64,000 bases of DNA from Pectobacterium betavasculorum (GCF_000749845.1 NZ_JQHM01000007.1:62001-126000); one strand, 5' to 3'. Counted from the stretch's first letter, positions 38,421-49,968 are shown. Program-made: numbers and translations. Notes: generated by a model not told the origin, from the sequence alone.

Positions 38421-39419
38421 ATGATGAAAGTTAAACATTTTTTACTCTCAGCTTGTGCCGTATTCACTTTAGTTTGTCAGCCCGGATTCGCGAAAGACGT
38501 GAAAATAGGTATGGCGATTGATGATTTGCGTCTTGAACGCTGGCAGAAAGATCGCGATCTTTTTGTTGAGCAAGCCAAAAAGCAGGGCGCTGATGTTTTT
38601 GTTCAATCAGCAAACGGCAATGAAGCTACGCAAATTTCTCAAATAGAAAACATGATCAATCGCGGTGTCGATGTATTGGTTATTATTCCTTATAACGGTC
38701 AGGTACTTGGTAATGTTATTGCGGAAGCAAAACGTGAGGGAATAAAAGTTCTTGCATACGATCGCATGATTAATAATGCAGATGTGGATTTTTATATCTC
38801 ATTTGATAATGAAAAGGTTGGGGAGCTACAGGCGAAATATCTCGTCGATAAGGTGCCCGGCGGTAACTATTTCTTAATGGGCGGCTCACCCGTCGATAAT
38901 AATGCGAAGCTGTTTCGTCAGGGGCAAATGAAAGTGCTCACGCCGTTGATCGAGAGCGGGAAGATCAAGGTCGTTGGCGATCAGTGGGTTGATGCCTGGC
39001 TACCAGAGAACGCGCTAAAAATTATGGAAAATGCGCTAACGGCGAACAGCAATAAGATTGATGCCGTCGTTGCGTCGAACGATGCGACGGCGGGCGGGGC
39101 GATTCAGGCGCTGGCTGCACAAGGCTTGGCAGGGAAAGTCGCTATTTCCGGTCAGGATGCCGATCTGGCGGCAATTAAACGCATTGTGGCTGGGACGCAA
39201 ACCATGACGGTCTATAAACCGATTAGCAAGCTGGCGAAAGATGCCGCAGATATTGCCGTGGCGCTTGGATCAGGTAAAGCGCCGGAGTCTAACGCTAAAT
39301 TAAACAATGGGTTGAAAGACATATCCTCCTTCTTACTGACCCCGATTTCCGTCGATAAATCCAATATTGACTCCACCGTCATTGCTGATGGTTTCCACAA
39401 AAAAGCGGATGTGTATTAA
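38421..39419 (+). CDS. xylF: D-xylose ABC transporter periplasmic binding protein
   Basis: A 332-residue precursor with a signal peptide (KHFLLSACAVFTLVCQPGFA, cleaved near residue 24). The mature part matches XylF: KIGMAIDDLRLERWQKDRD, GADVFVQSANGNEATQISQI, NRGVDVLVIIPYNGQVLGNV, DFYISFDNEKVGELQAKYL and ISGQDADLAAIKRIVAGTQT. It binds xylose for the XylG/XylH transporter encoded downstream. Confidence 0.96.
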   Translation: MMKVKHFLLSACAVFTLVCQPGFAKDVKIGMAIDDLRLERWQKDRDLFVEQAKKQGADVFVQSANGNEATQISQIENMINRGVDVLVIIPYNGQVLGNVIAEAKREGIKVLAYDRMINNADVDFYISFDNEKVGELQAKYLVDKVPGGNYFLMGGSPVDNNAKLFRQGQMKVLTPLIESGKIKVVGDQWVDAWLPENALKIMENALTANSNKIDAVVASNDATAGGAIQALAAQGLAGKVAISGQDADLAAIKRIVAGTQTMTVYKPISKLAKDAADIAVALGSGKAPESNAKLNNGLKDISSFLLTPISVDKSNIDSTVIADGFHKKADVY

Positions 39420-39538
39420 CGATCTTCACAACCAATTGATTTCAGGATGTAGGAAAGAGGTTACTGAGCCATGACATGACGTTGTGGCTCGCCACTGTCG
39501 CAGACGAGGTCTGAGATACCTGAATCACGGAGGCCGTG

Positions 39539-41080
39539 ATGCCACACCTGTTGGAAATGAAAAACATCACCAAGGCGTTTGGCGCGGTGAAAGCCGTCGA
39601 TAACGTCAGCCTGGTGCTGGAGGCTGGTCAGGTCTTGTCGCTGTGCGGCGAGAATGGCTCAGGGAAATCCACCTTGATGAAGGTGTTGTGTGCTATCTAC
39701 CCAGATGGCAGTTATGACGGGAAGATTATCTTTTCGGGTGATGAACTACGTGCCAACCATATCCGTGATACGGAGCAGAAAGGTATCGCGATTATTCATC
39801 AGGAACTGGCGCTGGTGAAAGAGATGACGGTGCTGGAGAACATGTTTCTGGGTAATGAGTGGACGCGTTTTGGTGTGATGGATTACGACAATATGTATTT
39901 ACGCTGCCAGCGTATGTTGGAACAGGTCAAGCTGGCCGTCGACCCAAATACTAAAGTGGGCGAGCTAGGGTTAGGTCAGCAGCAACTGGTGGAAATCGCC
40001 AAGGCGCTGAACAAGCAGGTGCGCCTGTTGGTGTTGGATGAACCAACGGCCTCATTGACCGAACGAGAAACGGGTATTCTGCTGGAGATCATTCAGGATC
40101 TGCGCGATCACGGCATCGCCTGTATCTATATTTCTCATAAGCTCAATGAAGTTAAAGCGATTTCCGATGTGATTTGCGTGATTCGCGACGGGAAACATAT
40201 CGGTACACGTCCGGCGGCTGAGCTGAGCGAGGATCAGATCATTGCGATGATGGTAGGGCGGGAACTGACGGAGCTTTATCCCAATGAACCGCATGTCATT
40301 GGTGAAGAAGTATTGCGCGTAGAACACCTTACCGCCTGGCACCCCGTCAATCGTCACATTCGTCGGGTTGACGATGTTTCATTTGCTCTGCATCGAGGCG
40401 AGATTCTCGGTATTGCCGGATTGGTTGGGTCAGGGCGCACGGAGATGGTGCAGTGTTTGTTTGGTGCCTATCATGGCCGCTGGCAGGGCGACATCGTTAT
40501 TGACGGTAAGCGGGTGACCATCAACAACTGTCAGCAGGCTATGGCGCAGGGAATTGCAATGGTGCCAGAGGATCGTAAGAAGGACGGTATCGTCCCAGTG
40601 ATGAGCGTGGCGCAGAATATGACGCTGGCGGCGCTTGAGCAATTCACAGGGGCGCTTTCCATGCTGGATGATGCTCGTGAGCAGGACATCGTCCGGCAGT
40701 CGCTAGCGAACCTGAAAGTGAAAACCTCCAGCCCGGAACTGGCGATCGCCCGATTAAGCGGCGGCAACCAGCAAAAAGCGGTGCTGGCAAAATGTCTGCT
40801 GCTGAATCCTCGCATTCTCATCCTCGATGAACCTACGCGCGGCATCGATATCGGTGCCAAATATGAAATCTATAAGCTCATCAATGCACTGGTAAAACAG
40901 CATATTGCCGTCATCGTTATTTCTTCAGAATTGCCTGAAGTATTGGGATTGAGCGATCGGGTGTTGGTGATGCATCAGGGGCGTATCAAAGCGGATTTGA
41001 TCAATCGCGATTTAACCCAGGAACAGGTTATGGAAGCTGCATTGAGGAGTGAACATCGTGCTGAAAACATCGCAGTCTGA
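39539..41080 (+). CDS. xylG: D-xylose ABC transporter ATP-binding protein
   Basis: A 513-residue sugar-type ATPase with two nucleotide-binding halves. The first has Walker [11 protein letters not shown] and Walker [12 protein letters not shown]. The second has the degenerate GLVGSGRTE, signature [13 protein letters not shown] and Walker [14 protein letters not shown]. The ATG at 39539 follows GGAGG by 5 bp and gives the E. coli length. It overlaps xylH. Confidence 0.96.
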   Translation: MPHLLEMKNITKAFGAVKAVDNVSLVLEAGQVLSLCGENGSGKSTLMKVLCAIYPDGSYDGKIIFSGDELRANHIRDTEQKGIAIIHQELALVKEMTVLENMFLGNEWTRFGVMDYDNMYLRCQRMLEQVKLAVDPNTKVGELGLGQQQLVEIAKALNKQVRLLVLDEPTASLTERETGILLEIIQDLRDHGIACIYISHKLNEVKAISDVICVIRDGKHIGTRPAAELSEDQIIAMMVGRELTELYPNEPHVIGEEVLRVEHLTAWHPVNRHIRRVDDVSFALHRGEILGIAGLVGSGRTEMVQCLFGAYHGRWQGDIVIDGKRVTINNCQQAMAQGIAMVPEDRKKDGIVPVMSVAQNMTLAALEQFTGALSMLDDAREQDIVRQSLANLKVKTSSPELAIARLSGGNQQKAVLAKCLLLNPRILILDEPTRGIDIGAKYEIYKLINALVKQHIAVIVISSELPEVLGLSDRVLVMHQGRIKADLINRDLTQEQVMEAALRSEHRAENIAV

Positions 41081-42239
41081 ACAACAACATGTCGCCGGAT
41101 CTGTCTCGATGCTGCAACGGCTGAAAAGCATCAATCTTCAGGTCTACGTGATGATTGCCGCCATCATCGCGATCATGCTCTTTTTCACCTACATGACCGA
41201 TGGGGCGTACCTCAGTGCGCGTAATCTTTCCAACCTGCTGAGGCAAACGGCAATTACTGGCATTCTGGCGGTCGGTATGGTGTTTGTCATTATCTCTGCC
41301 GAAATCGATCTGTCGGTCGGATCGATGATGGGGTTATTGGGTGGTGCGGCGGCTATTTTTGATGTCTGGCTTGGCTGGCCTTTGCCACTAACCATTGTTG
41401 TGACGCTCGCGCTGGGATTATTGCTCGGTGCGTGGAACGGCTGGTGGGTTGCCTACCGGAAAGTCCCTTCTTTTATCGTAACACTGGCGGGGATGCTGGC
41501 TTTTCGCGGCATTTTGATCGGCATTACCAATGGGACAACGGTATCCCCGACCAGCGAGGCGATGTCGCAGATTGGGCAAAGCTATCTGCCTTCTGGCATC
41601 GGTTTTATGTTCGGTGCGATCGGGCTGATGGTGTTTATTGGCTGGCAGTGGCGTCGGCGCAGCAGCCGTGCCCGGTTAGGATTACCGATAAATCCACCCG
41701 CAGGTGATGTCGGCCGGCAGACAGTGACGGCACTCGTCGTACTGGGTGCGATCTATCTGCTGAATGACTATCGCGGTGTGCCAACGCCGGTTCTGGTGCT
41801 GACGCTGTTGATGCTAGGCGGTATTTTTCTGGCGACGCGAACCGCGTTTGGCCGCCGTATCTATGCCGTGGGCGGGAATATCGACGCGGCTCGTTTATCG
41901 GGAGTGAATGTCGAACGCACCAAAATGGCGGTGTTCGCAATTAACGGCCTGATGGTCGCGGTTGCCGGGCTGATTCTCAGTTCGCGATTGGGGGCGGGGT
42001 CGCCATCTGCCGGGAATATTGCCGAGCTGGATGCGATTGCGGCCTGCGTGATTGGTGGAACCAGTCTGGCGGGGGGGATTGGTAGCGTGGCGGGTGCGGT
42101 GATGGGGGCATTTATCATGGCGTCGCTGGATAACGGGATGAGCATGCTGGATGTGCCGACGTTCTGGCAATACGTTGTGAAAGGAGGAATCCTGCTCCTA
42201 GCTGTGTGGATGGACACCGCCACAAAGCGGCGCGTATGA
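41058..42239 (+). CDS. xylH: D-xylose ABC transporter permease
   Basis: A 393-residue membrane permease, almost colinear with E. coli XylH ([76 protein letters not shown]). The GTG at 41058, 8 bp after GAGGAG, gives exactly the E. coli length; a GTG three codons earlier is also in frame. It overlaps xylG by 23 bp. Confidence 0.94.
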   Translation: MLKTSQSEQQHVAGSVSMLQRLKSINLQVYVMIAAIIAIMLFFTYMTDGAYLSARNLSNLLRQTAITGILAVGMVFVIISAEIDLSVGSMMGLLGGAAAIFDVWLGWPLPLTIVVTLALGLLLGAWNGWWVAYRKVPSFIVTLAGMLAFRGILIGITNGTTVSPTSEAMSQIGQSYLPSGIGFMFGAIGLMVFIGWQWRRRSSRARLGLPINPPAGDVGRQTVTALVVLGAIYLLNDYRGVPTPVLVLTLLMLGGIFLATRTAFGRRIYAVGGNIDAARLSGVNVERTKMAVFAINGLMVAVAGLILSSRLGAGSPSAGNIAELDAIAACVIGGTSLAGGIGSVAGAVMGAFIMASLDNGMSMLDVPTFWQYVVKGGILLLAVWMDTATKRRV

Positions 42240-42373
42240 CGTGGTTGGGCCTGTGGAGGAAATACGTGACGGCTCGCAATAATCAGCAAATTATTTTGGC
42301 CTCTGAGGGCGCTGTGCTATTCAAGAAAGAGAGTTTTATTCAAGGAACTTGCGATTAATGAGCGCCGACTACC

Positions 42374-43552
42374 ATGTTTGAAAAACGCTATCGCATCACG
42401 CTGCTGTTCAACGCCAACAAAGTGTATGACCGTCAGGTGGTTGAAGGGGTTGGCGAATATTTACAGGCTTCTCAGTGTGACTGGGACATCTTCATTGAAG
42501 AGGATTTCCGTTGCCGGATTGATAACATCAAAGAGTGGCTGGGTGATGGCGTGATTGCCGATTTTGACGATGGCGAGATCAAACGGCTACTACAGGATGT
42601 GAACGTTCCGCTAGTGGGGGTTGGCGGTTCCTATCATCAGCCCGAGGATTACCCGCCTGTGCATTATATCGCGACAGATAATTATGCACTGGTGGAAAGC
42701 GCGTTTATGCACCTTAAAGAGAAAGGTCTGAACCGCTTTGCTTTTTATGGCCTGCCTGCATCGGGTGGTAAAGGCTGGGCACAGGAGCGGGAGCACGCTT
42801 TCCGGCAGTTGGTTGCGGCAGAAAAGTACCAGGGCGTGGTATATCAGGGAATGGAAACGTCGCCGAATAACTGGCAATACGCGCAAAATCGATTGGCCGA
42901 TTGGGTACAGGGACTGCCGCCGCAGACCGGAATTATTGCGGTAACGGATTCCCGTGCGCGTCATCTGTTGCAGGTCTGCGAACATCTGAATATTGCCGTA
43001 CCGGAAAAGCTGTGCGTGATTGGGATCGACAACGAAGATCTGATTCGCTACCTGTCACGCGTCGCGCTATCGTCGGTGGCGCAAGGCACGCGGCAAATGG
43101 GATACCGTGCAGCTAAACTGCTGCACCAACTGTTGCTGAATCAGGCCGAGTTGCCGCTGCAACGTATTCTGGTGCCACCGGTTCGGGTGGTTGAACGCCG
43201 CTCAACGGATTATCGCTCCGTGCACGATCCTGCTGTTATTCAGGCGATGCACTTTATTCGTTATCACGCCTGTAAAGGGATTAAGGTCGAGCAGGTGCTG
43301 GATGCAGTGGGGATTTCCCGCTCTAATCTGGAAAAACGCTTCAAAGATGAGGTAGGTCAGACGATCCACGGTGTGATTCACGCGGAGAAATTAGATCGGG
43401 CGCGTAACTTGCTGATTTCGACTTCGCTCCCGATTGGCGAGATCTCGCTGATGTGTGGCTACCCTTCGCTACCCTATTTTTATGCCGTCTTTAAAAAAGG
43501 CTATGACATCACGCCGAAAGAGTACCGCGAGCGCTATGGGGAAGGTTATTAA
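42374..43552 (+). CDS. xylR: Xylose operon activator XylR
   Basis: A 392-residue regulator with an N-terminal LacI/periplasmic-binding-like xylose-sensing domain (about 1-275; RITLLFNANKVYDRQVVEGV) and a C-terminal AraC-type DNA-binding domain (about 285-390; IKVEQVLDAVGISRSNLEKR, then ISLMCGYPSLPYFYAVFKKG and TPKEYRERY). It activates xylAB and xylFGH in the presence of xylose. Confidence 0.96.
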   Translation: MFEKRYRITLLFNANKVYDRQVVEGVGEYLQASQCDWDIFIEEDFRCRIDNIKEWLGDGVIADFDDGEIKRLLQDVNVPLVGVGGSYHQPEDYPPVHYIATDNYALVESAFMHLKEKGLNRFAFYGLPASGGKGWAQEREHAFRQLVAAEKYQGVVYQGMETSPNNWQYAQNRLADWVQGLPPQTGIIAVTDSRARHLLQVCEHLNIAVPEKLCVIGIDNEDLIRYLSRVALSSVAQGTRQMGYRAAKLLHQLLLNQAELPLQRILVPPVRVVERRSTDYRSVHDPAVIQAMHFIRYHACKGIKVEQVLDAVGISRSNLEKRFKDEVGQTIHGVIHAEKLDRARNLLISTSLPIGEISLMCGYPSLPYFYAVFKKGYDITPKEYRERYGEGY

Positions 43553-43579
43553 GGTATTCACATAGGAAAATCATGCAGG

Positions 43580-43601
43580 AAGGCGCGATGGTGCGCGCCT
43601 T
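43580..43601. terminator. Terminator-like hairpin between xylR and the DJ-1 family gene
   Basis: A perfect stem AAGGCGCG/CGCGCCTT with a 6-base loop lies in the short gap between these convergent genes, followed by TATCATT. Confidence 0.6.
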
Positions 43602-43621
43602 ATCATTAGGCTGGTGAACGG

Positions 43622-44197
43622 TTACGCTGGCACACGCCAGTAATCATAATCGATGTGCTCAACCTGGAAGTTGGCATCTTCTTTATCACCGGTCAGGCGG
43701 GTGGCGATGGTAAAGGCAAAATCGAATGACACGCCTAGCCCCTTGCCGCTGATCAGATTGCCGTCTTCTACGACTTTCTCGTTAACATAAACGCCATCGG
43801 TCACGTCCTGCCATAAATCTCCAGAACAGACGTAGCGGCGGCCTTTCAGCAGCTTGTTACCACCCAGCACGCGTGCGGCCGCGGAGCACAGTGGGCAGAT
43901 CAGTTTTCCCGCGTCGTCATGGCGGCGGATAAACTCGACAACCATCGGGTTTGCGGCAAGATTTACCGTTCCTTGTGGGCCGCCGGGAATGACCACCGCA
44001 TCAAACAGCGTGTCCTGGTTTCTTTCCAGCAGTGCATCGGCAAACAGTCGGATATTGTGATAACTGCGCAGCTCCAGTCTGTCATAGCATGACAGCATGG
44101 TGACTTCTATCTTCATACGGTGCAGTACATCAATCACCATAATCGCTTCTGCTTCTTCAAACCCAGGAGCCAGCAGAACGGCGACGTTCATAGACAT
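43622..44197 (-). CDS. DJ-1/PfpI family protein
   Basis: A 191-residue DJ-1-superfamily protein: AVLLAPGFEEAEAIMVIDVL with the conserved glutamate near residue 16, then DAVVIPGGPQGTVNLAANP, and the nucleophile-elbow Cys in ICPLCSAAARVLGG. The elbow differs from the AICAAP pattern of YajL and PARK7 types, and an extra nearby cysteine makes the reactive residue uncertain. The ATG at 44197 follows GGAG by 5 bp. DJ-1 proteins act as stress chaperones, glyoxalases or amidotransferase-like enzymes; the role here is not clear. Confidence 0.82.
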   Translation of the reverse strand: MSMNVAVLLAPGFEEAEAIMVIDVLHRMKIEVTMLSCYDRLELRSYHNIRLFADALLERNQDTLFDAVVIPGGPQGTVNLAANPMVVEFIRRHDDAGKLICPLCSAAARVLGGNKLLKGRRYVCSGDLWQDVTDGVYVNEKVVEDGNLISGKGLGVSFDFAFTIATRLTGDKEDANFQVEHIDYDYWRVPA

Positions 44198-44447
44198 AGC
44201 ATCTCCAGCAATATGCAAGGGAAAGTGTTAACGGCAAGAGGATAGCAAAGAAATATCGTAAAAATGAAACGATGTTTTATTAATGTCGGGTGAGTCGCGT
44301 AAACGATTTTTGCTGCTTATCTTGAAGAGAAGATGGCGTTATACTTGCTAACTGGTCGTGAATTAGCCACGAATTTTTTTGCATGAAAGTATGACTCTTC
44401 TCTTCCTGTCCCGCCAAAAAGATGTTTAAATTATCACTCACTTATTT

Positions 44448-44461
44448 TGCATAAATATGCA
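44448..44461. promoter_or_regulatory. Candidate ARG box
   Basis: TGCATAAATATGCA is a perfect 14-bp palindrome close to the ARG-box consensus bound by ArgR (TGAATWWWWATTCA). It lies about 270 bp upstream of argG, with an ERIC element between. A second weaker box may be nearby but is not clear. Confidence 0.45.
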
Positions 44462-44574
44462 TTTGTGAGCGTATCGATTATTGGTCATCGACCGGCCCGT
44501 TTGATGTGGGATGTGCACAGGGCTCGAACGCTCATTAATGTATGGCGTAACATAATGGTGTGGCGGCTAAGCTG

Positions 44575-44700
44575 ATACCTTAAATAATTCGAGTTGCAGG
44601 CAGGCGGCAATCGCCCGAGTCCCCAGGAGCTTAAATCGGTAAGTGACTGGGGTGAGTAAGAGAAGCCAACGCACATGCAGTTTGAAGTATAACGGGTATA
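44575..44700. repeat. Full-length ERIC element in the argG leader
   Basis: About 126 bp from ATACCTTAAATAATTCGAG to GAAGTATAACGGGTAT, with the recognisable ERIC core CCCCAGGAGCTTAAATCGGT followed by AAGTGACTGGGGTGAG. It ends 33 bp before the argG start codon and would be part of the leader or promoter. Confidence 0.85.
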
Positions 44701-44709
44701 TCACCATAG

Positions 44710-46080
<1,371 letters not shown>

Positions 46081-46105
46081 CTCACAGGTTGAGTGATATA
46101 AAAAT

Positions 46106-46138
46106 CCGGAATCGTCTTGCGCTTCCGGGTTTTTTTTA
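46106..46138 (+). terminator. argG terminator
   Basis: A stem CCGGAA/TTCCGG (46106-46128) is followed by GTTTTTTTT. Confidence 0.85.
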
Positions 46139-46349
46139 TCTATTTATCATATGATTACATTCGTTTTTCCCATGAAATTTTTTCGTGTGTGAACTCTTGC
46201 TGACAATGCGGGTTGCATCTGTACAACCACCGAGGAAAGCGACAGAATACCTATAAATAATCAGGTGGGAAAATAATCTGAAGGCGAAGGATCTGTAGGA
46301 TGGTGTATTGTTTTTTGAGGTTATGTATTAACTTTTCAATGGAGGAAAA

Positions 46350-47000
46350 ATGTTAGAGATATTTGATGTAAATCACACCTTGTTGTCGGAAACGAAATCA
46401 GAAGAGCTATTTACCCTCAGAAAAGAGACGTTTAAAGATCGACTGAATTGGGCCGTACAATGTACTGATGGAATGGAGTTTGATCAGTATGATAATAATA
46501 ATACGACTTATCTTTTTGGTATAAAAGATAACACTGTCATTTGTAGTCTGAGATTTATCGAAACAAAATATCCTAACATGATTACTGGAACATTTTTCTC
46601 CTATTTCAAAGAGATCAATATTCCAGAAGGGAATTATCTGGAATCTAGCCGTTTTTTTGTAGATAAATCACGTGCGAAAGAAATTCTCGGCAACGAATAT
46701 CCTATTAGTTCGATGCTATTTCTTTCGATGATTAACTATTCAAGGGATAAAGGTTATGATGGAATATATACGATAGTTAGCCACCCTATGCTGACGATAT
46801 TAAAGCGTTCTGGTTGGGGTATTAGTGTGGTTGAGCAAGGCTTGTCAGAGAAGAAAGAAAGGGTCTATTTAGTTTTTCTTCCTGTTGATGATCAGAATCA
46901 GGACGCTTTGGTTCGTCGTATTAACCGCAGCGGGACATTTATGAGCAATGATTTGAAACAGTGGCCGCTACGGTTACCTGCCGCTATTGTACAGGCTTAA
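46350..47000 (+). CDS. expI: N-acyl-homoserine lactone synthase (ExpI/CarI type)
   Basis: A 216-residue LuxI-family synthase. The conserved N-terminal residues Arg24, Phe28, Trp34, Asp45 and Asp48 are in place (LRKETFKDRLNW and GMEFDQYD), and ESSRFFV supplies the C-terminal arginine. It makes the 3-oxo-acyl-homoserine lactone that controls plant-cell-wall-degrading enzymes and carbapenem in soft-rot bacteria. Its 3' end overlaps the convergent luxR homologue by 17 bp, as known for expI/expR of Pectobacterium. GGAGG precedes the ATG. I do not see a clear lux box upstream. Confidence 0.95.
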   Translation: MLEIFDVNHTLLSETKSEELFTLRKETFKDRLNWAVQCTDGMEFDQYDNNNTTYLFGIKDNTVICSLRFIETKYPNMITGTFFSYFKEINIPEGNYLESSRFFVDKSRAKEILGNEYPISSMLFLSMINYSRDKGYDGIYTIVSHPMLTILKRSGWGISVVEQGLSEKKERVYLVFLPVDDQNQDALVRRINRSGTFMSNDLKQWPLRLPAAIVQA

Positions 47001-47712
47001 TGAGCTGCAACTCAACGCCGAGCCTTATCGCATGCTTGGCATTAAGGACACCTAGTTTTTTCACAACGTTGCCGATATGAAATTTTACCGTGCTGGTTTT
47101 AATACCGAGAATAATAGCCACCTCCAGATAGGTTTTACCCATGCTGGCCCAGTAAAGAATTTCATTTTCTCGTTGAGAAAATATGTCTTTATTATGTAAT
47201 TGTTTTTTACTTTCAATCATCTCTCTGCAAAGAGAGATGATTTCTTCATATGCTTCAATTAACAGCATCTGGAAAGTGTCTTTCTTTTCTTCAATAAATT
47301 TTTCAACATCATCTGGATATGAACTGTCCACGATAATCGATAGCATGGCCAGATTGTCGCCATGATCGTGAAGTACAAAGGTATATCCGTTGATGATGTT
47401 ATATTTTTTAGAGAGGTCAAATATTTTGGCAAGTTGTAGTCGAGTATTAATAACCAGGCTTTTCTCCCAAGAGAAAGGCGATATCTTATTAAATGAAGCA
47501 AGAACAACAGGATCAATGTGTTGATACTTATTTTCTTTATACAGGTCAACCCATTCATCGGGATAGCTGGAAATGATGATCATTTGAGAAGGGTTCTTCT
47601 TATTGAGAACCATAAATGAGAATTTTACGCCATCGTAATGATCCAAATTTTTAGTGAAGTGTTTTTTGATTACCTTGCTTATTATTTCGCTATCAGTGAA
47701 TAATGGCGACAT
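46984..47712 (-). CDS. expR: LuxR-type quorum-sensing regulator ExpR
   Basis: A 242-residue LuxR-family regulator. The N-terminal autoinducer-binding domain (about 1-165) contains FSWEKSLVINTRLQL and the YTFVLHDHGDNLAML stretch. The C-terminal LuxR helix-turn-helix (about 175-240) has LSQRENEILYWASMGKTYLE, then VAIILGIKTSTVKFHIGNVV. In Pectobacterium ExpR/VirR-type proteins repress virulence genes (via rsmA) until AHL releases them from DNA. It is convergent with expI and overlaps it by 17 bp. Confidence 0.94.
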   Translation of the reverse strand: MSPLFTDSEIISKVIKKHFTKNLDHYDGVKFSFMVLNKKNPSQMIIISSYPDEWVDLYKENKYQHIDPVVLASFNKISPFSWEKSLVINTRLQLAKIFDLSKKYNIINGYTFVLHDHGDNLAMLSIIVDSSYPDDVEKFIEEKKDTFQMLLIEAYEEIISLCREMIESKKQLHNKDIFSQRENEILYWASMGKTYLEVAIILGIKTSTVKFHIGNVVKKLGVLNAKHAIRLGVELQLIKPVQ

Positions 47713-48068
47713 CTCATGACCTCAGTCTGAAGAATCAACATCCCTGTAATGGAAAAGTATATACCTATACCTGTACCTAAGTCTAATTGTTATGCCGAAG
47801 TGAAAAAACGTACAATTATAAGATAAGTAAAAAGACGTAATTGATATAATTCATATGCATTTAAATTTTGTTGATTATTGGCTAACATCAGGGAATGTTC
47901 ATTTAACTGGCTTCATCAATAACGTCATAAAAAAACAGCGCTTTTCTTCTCTACACTGGTACCATTTTGCAGGCCTATTAAGATGCACCAACATTTGCTG
48001 CATCAATCTGATTCTTGTGCTTGCAACAGTCGTCTTTGATGCATGCTGTGCCTGTTTCCCATCGCACG
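47713..48068. other. Region between expR and the pectinesterase gene
   Basis: About 355 bp of AT-rich DNA upstream of expR, which should carry its promoter (around 47740-47850). It lies at the 3' end of the leftward pectinesterase gene. The one plus-strand open frame here is judged spurious. I see no clear lux box or terminator. Confidence 0.4.
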
Positions 48069-49271
48069 CTATTCCTTGTCGATATTGTTATATTCCCACA
48101 GCCGATTGAAATGCATATCGTCCAGATTGCGGGCCGAATCCGCGTTACCCGTAAAGGGTCGTGCGGTAGTCGCGGCGGCTCCCCACGGTTGTTCTCTATC
48201 GTAGCTGGCGTCAATTGTGCTATCGCGGATCACTAACTGGCCGTTTGCCGTCTGACCCGGCTGATATCCCGTTTGCCTTGCCCCTTGATCCCAGGCGCGT
48301 CCCAGTTTGGCCTTTCTTTCCCCGCTGAAGCCTTCGTCACCCGTAAAGCGGCACTTTACTGCCAAGAAACCATACGGCGCCCATGGCATGCTGTCAGGTG
48401 CGAAGACATGTATATCTTTTGCTCCACGGCTAGAAACGGTATGAAAGTGGACGCAATCGAATACCGCAGTCGCTCGGCCAAAAACATAATCGACATCGCC
48501 CTCAATATAGCTGTCTTTAATGTAGGCGCGGCTGTAGCGGTCTGTGACGTACTCATTCTGGAGGTTGCTGGTATTGACAAAAAACGTATCCTGACGCCCG
48601 ATCAGGCGAACTCTTTCAAGCTGCACCTTATCGCCGTCGGTGCGCAGCGCGACGGCCTGATGTGCACGGCTATCTACTGAATCCAGCAATGAATTTACCA
48701 CTGTCAGGTTCTTCATCTGGAAACTGTCGCTCTGCGACCAGACTACGGCTGCACAGAGAGTATCAATCGTCGCGTTCTGCTTTGACGCACAGAGATCGTA
48801 CATGTACCAGGCTGGGTCACCGGGCTGATATTCACCGTGCGGGTTCACTGTTTCTCGGTAGGTTGCTGGTGAGAACATCGAATCCAGCGTGAGTTGAATC
48901 ACTACGTCATCCGGTTGTTCTCCCGCTCCAAATAGCGTGAGCGGTGGGGCATCGGCGGGGAGGTAGACCGTGCCGGTATAGGTGCCCGGCAGCACTTTAA
49001 TATCAATGCGCGTCCGATCCCGCTGAGCCCGCAGCGCGGCGTTCACCGCCTGCTGGATATGAGTGTGCGTTGCGCCATCGACCCCGACTTTTGGCCCGAC
49101 AACCCAAGGCGTCGCCGGATCGACCTCAATCGGTACGGGCTGCCAGACATCAGCATCAGGATGGTCAACGTGTCCACACCGCGTAAAATAGTGCGGGAGC
49201 GTGAAGCGTTCTGCTTCCTGCGCGGAGAGAATGGGGCGAGAAACCGTGCCTGGATATGTCGTTTTTGTCAT
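48069..49271 (-). CDS. pme: Pectin methylesterase without visible signal peptide
   Basis: A 400-residue carbohydrate esterase family 8 enzyme that demethylates pectin. It has a beta-helix pattern and the pectinesterase motifs: HQAVALRTDGD, GRQDTFFVN with the first catalytic Asp, GDVDYVFGRA with the nucleophile Asp, and the substrate-binding Arg in LGRAWDQ. Unlike secreted PemA and the outer-membrane lipoprotein PemB, it starts MTKTTYPGTVSRPILSAQEA with no hydrophobic signal or lipobox, and no better start is open upstream. It may therefore act inside the cell on imported oligomers or be exported by an unusual route. Confidence 0.9.
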   Translation of the reverse strand: MTKTTYPGTVSRPILSAQEAERFTLPHYFTRCGHVDHPDADVWQPVPIEVDPATPWVVGPKVGVDGATHTHIQQAVNAALRAQRDRTRIDIKVLPGTYTGTVYLPADAPPLTLFGAGEQPDDVVIQLTLDSMFSPATYRETVNPHGEYQPGDPAWYMYDLCASKQNATIDTLCAAVVWSQSDSFQMKNLTVVNSLLDSVDSRAHQAVALRTDGDKVQLERVRLIGRQDTFFVNTSNLQNEYVTDRYSRAYIKDSYIEGDVDYVFGRATAVFDCVHFHTVSSRGAKDIHVFAPDSMPWAPYGFLAVKCRFTGDEGFSGERKAKLGRAWDQGARQTGYQPGQTANGQLVIRDSTIDASYDREQPWGAAATTARPFTGNADSARNLDDMHFNRLWEYNNIDKE

Positions 49272-49300
49272 TGCACAATCCTAAGATAAGAAGTCAGACG

Positions 49301-49642
49301 CTAATTCCCCTGATACCACGTCCAGATTTTGATCAGCAGTGCCGCTGATACACTCCAACACACGACTGCCGCGAGCAGCGCCTGTGGCAATTTCATCCAC
49401 CCGGTAAAGTAATAAAGTGAGATGAGATAAACCAGATAAGGAATAACAGACCAGATGCCAAACAGGATGGTGGCGCGTAGCGCGTCCAGTCCACGTTCAG
49501 TGCCAACGATGTAATGCGCGATCAGGGCGAACGTGGGGAATAGCGGCACTAGCCCGGCAATATAATAGTTTCGGCTTTTCGCCAGTACGCTGATGAGCAA
49601 TACGATCAGCGCGCCAATAACCGATTTGATAAACAATGACAT
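49301..49642 (-). CDS. GlpM-family membrane protein
   Basis: A 113-residue protein with four predicted membrane helices. The block KSRNYYIAGLVPLFPTFALI and the following AHYIVGTERG match the GlpM family described in Pseudomonas. It starts MSLFIKSVIGALIVLL; the long upstream extension runs into the ERIC element and is rejected. Function is unknown; in Pseudomonas it affects alginate production. Confidence 0.82.
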   Translation of the reverse strand: MSLFIKSVIGALIVLLISVLAKSRNYYIAGLVPLFPTFALIAHYIVGTERGLDALRATILFGIWSVIPYLVYLISLYYFTGWMKLPQALLAAVVCWSVSAALLIKIWTWYQGN

Positions 49643-49792
49643 AAGTATAACTTCTGGCTTAATTAAGCATCGCGAATGCACAGAGAATAGCGAAAAAGTG
49701 TCGGGATGGAATAGTGCGATCGCACAGCTTAAGATTTCAATTCGTGGTGATTTCGTTATTCTTAGCGTCAGAATGAATAAATACCGTACGTG

Positions 49793-49918
49793 ATACCCGT
49801 CATACTTCGAGCTGCTTGTGCGTTGGCCGCCCTTGCTCACCCCAGTCACTTACTTGTGTAAGCTCCTGGGGATTCACGCGGTTGCCGCCTTCACGCAACT
49901 CGAATTATTTAGGGTATA
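49793..49918. repeat. Full-length ERIC element upstream of the lipid cluster
   Basis: About 126 bp from ATACCCGTCATACTTCGAGC to ACTCGAATTATTTAGGGTAT. It contains the textbook core, GCTCACCCCAGTCACTTACT followed by GTGTAAGCTCCTGGGGATTC. It ends about 50 bp before the first gene of the eight-gene lipid cluster. Confidence 0.92.
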
Positions 49919-49968
49919 TGGCACTGTAGGTGCAGCTAAAACGATAATGAATCTGGAAAGGATTGAAG

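Noticed and set aside
46140-46349. Possible lux box upstream of expI
   Set aside because: No 18-20 bp palindrome close to the lux-box consensus could be identified by eye.
47855-48109. Plus-strand open frame of 84 codons between expR and the pectinesterase gene
   Set aside because: Rich in Cys and Ile with no family pattern, no ribosome site, and it overlaps the 3' end of the pectinesterase gene.
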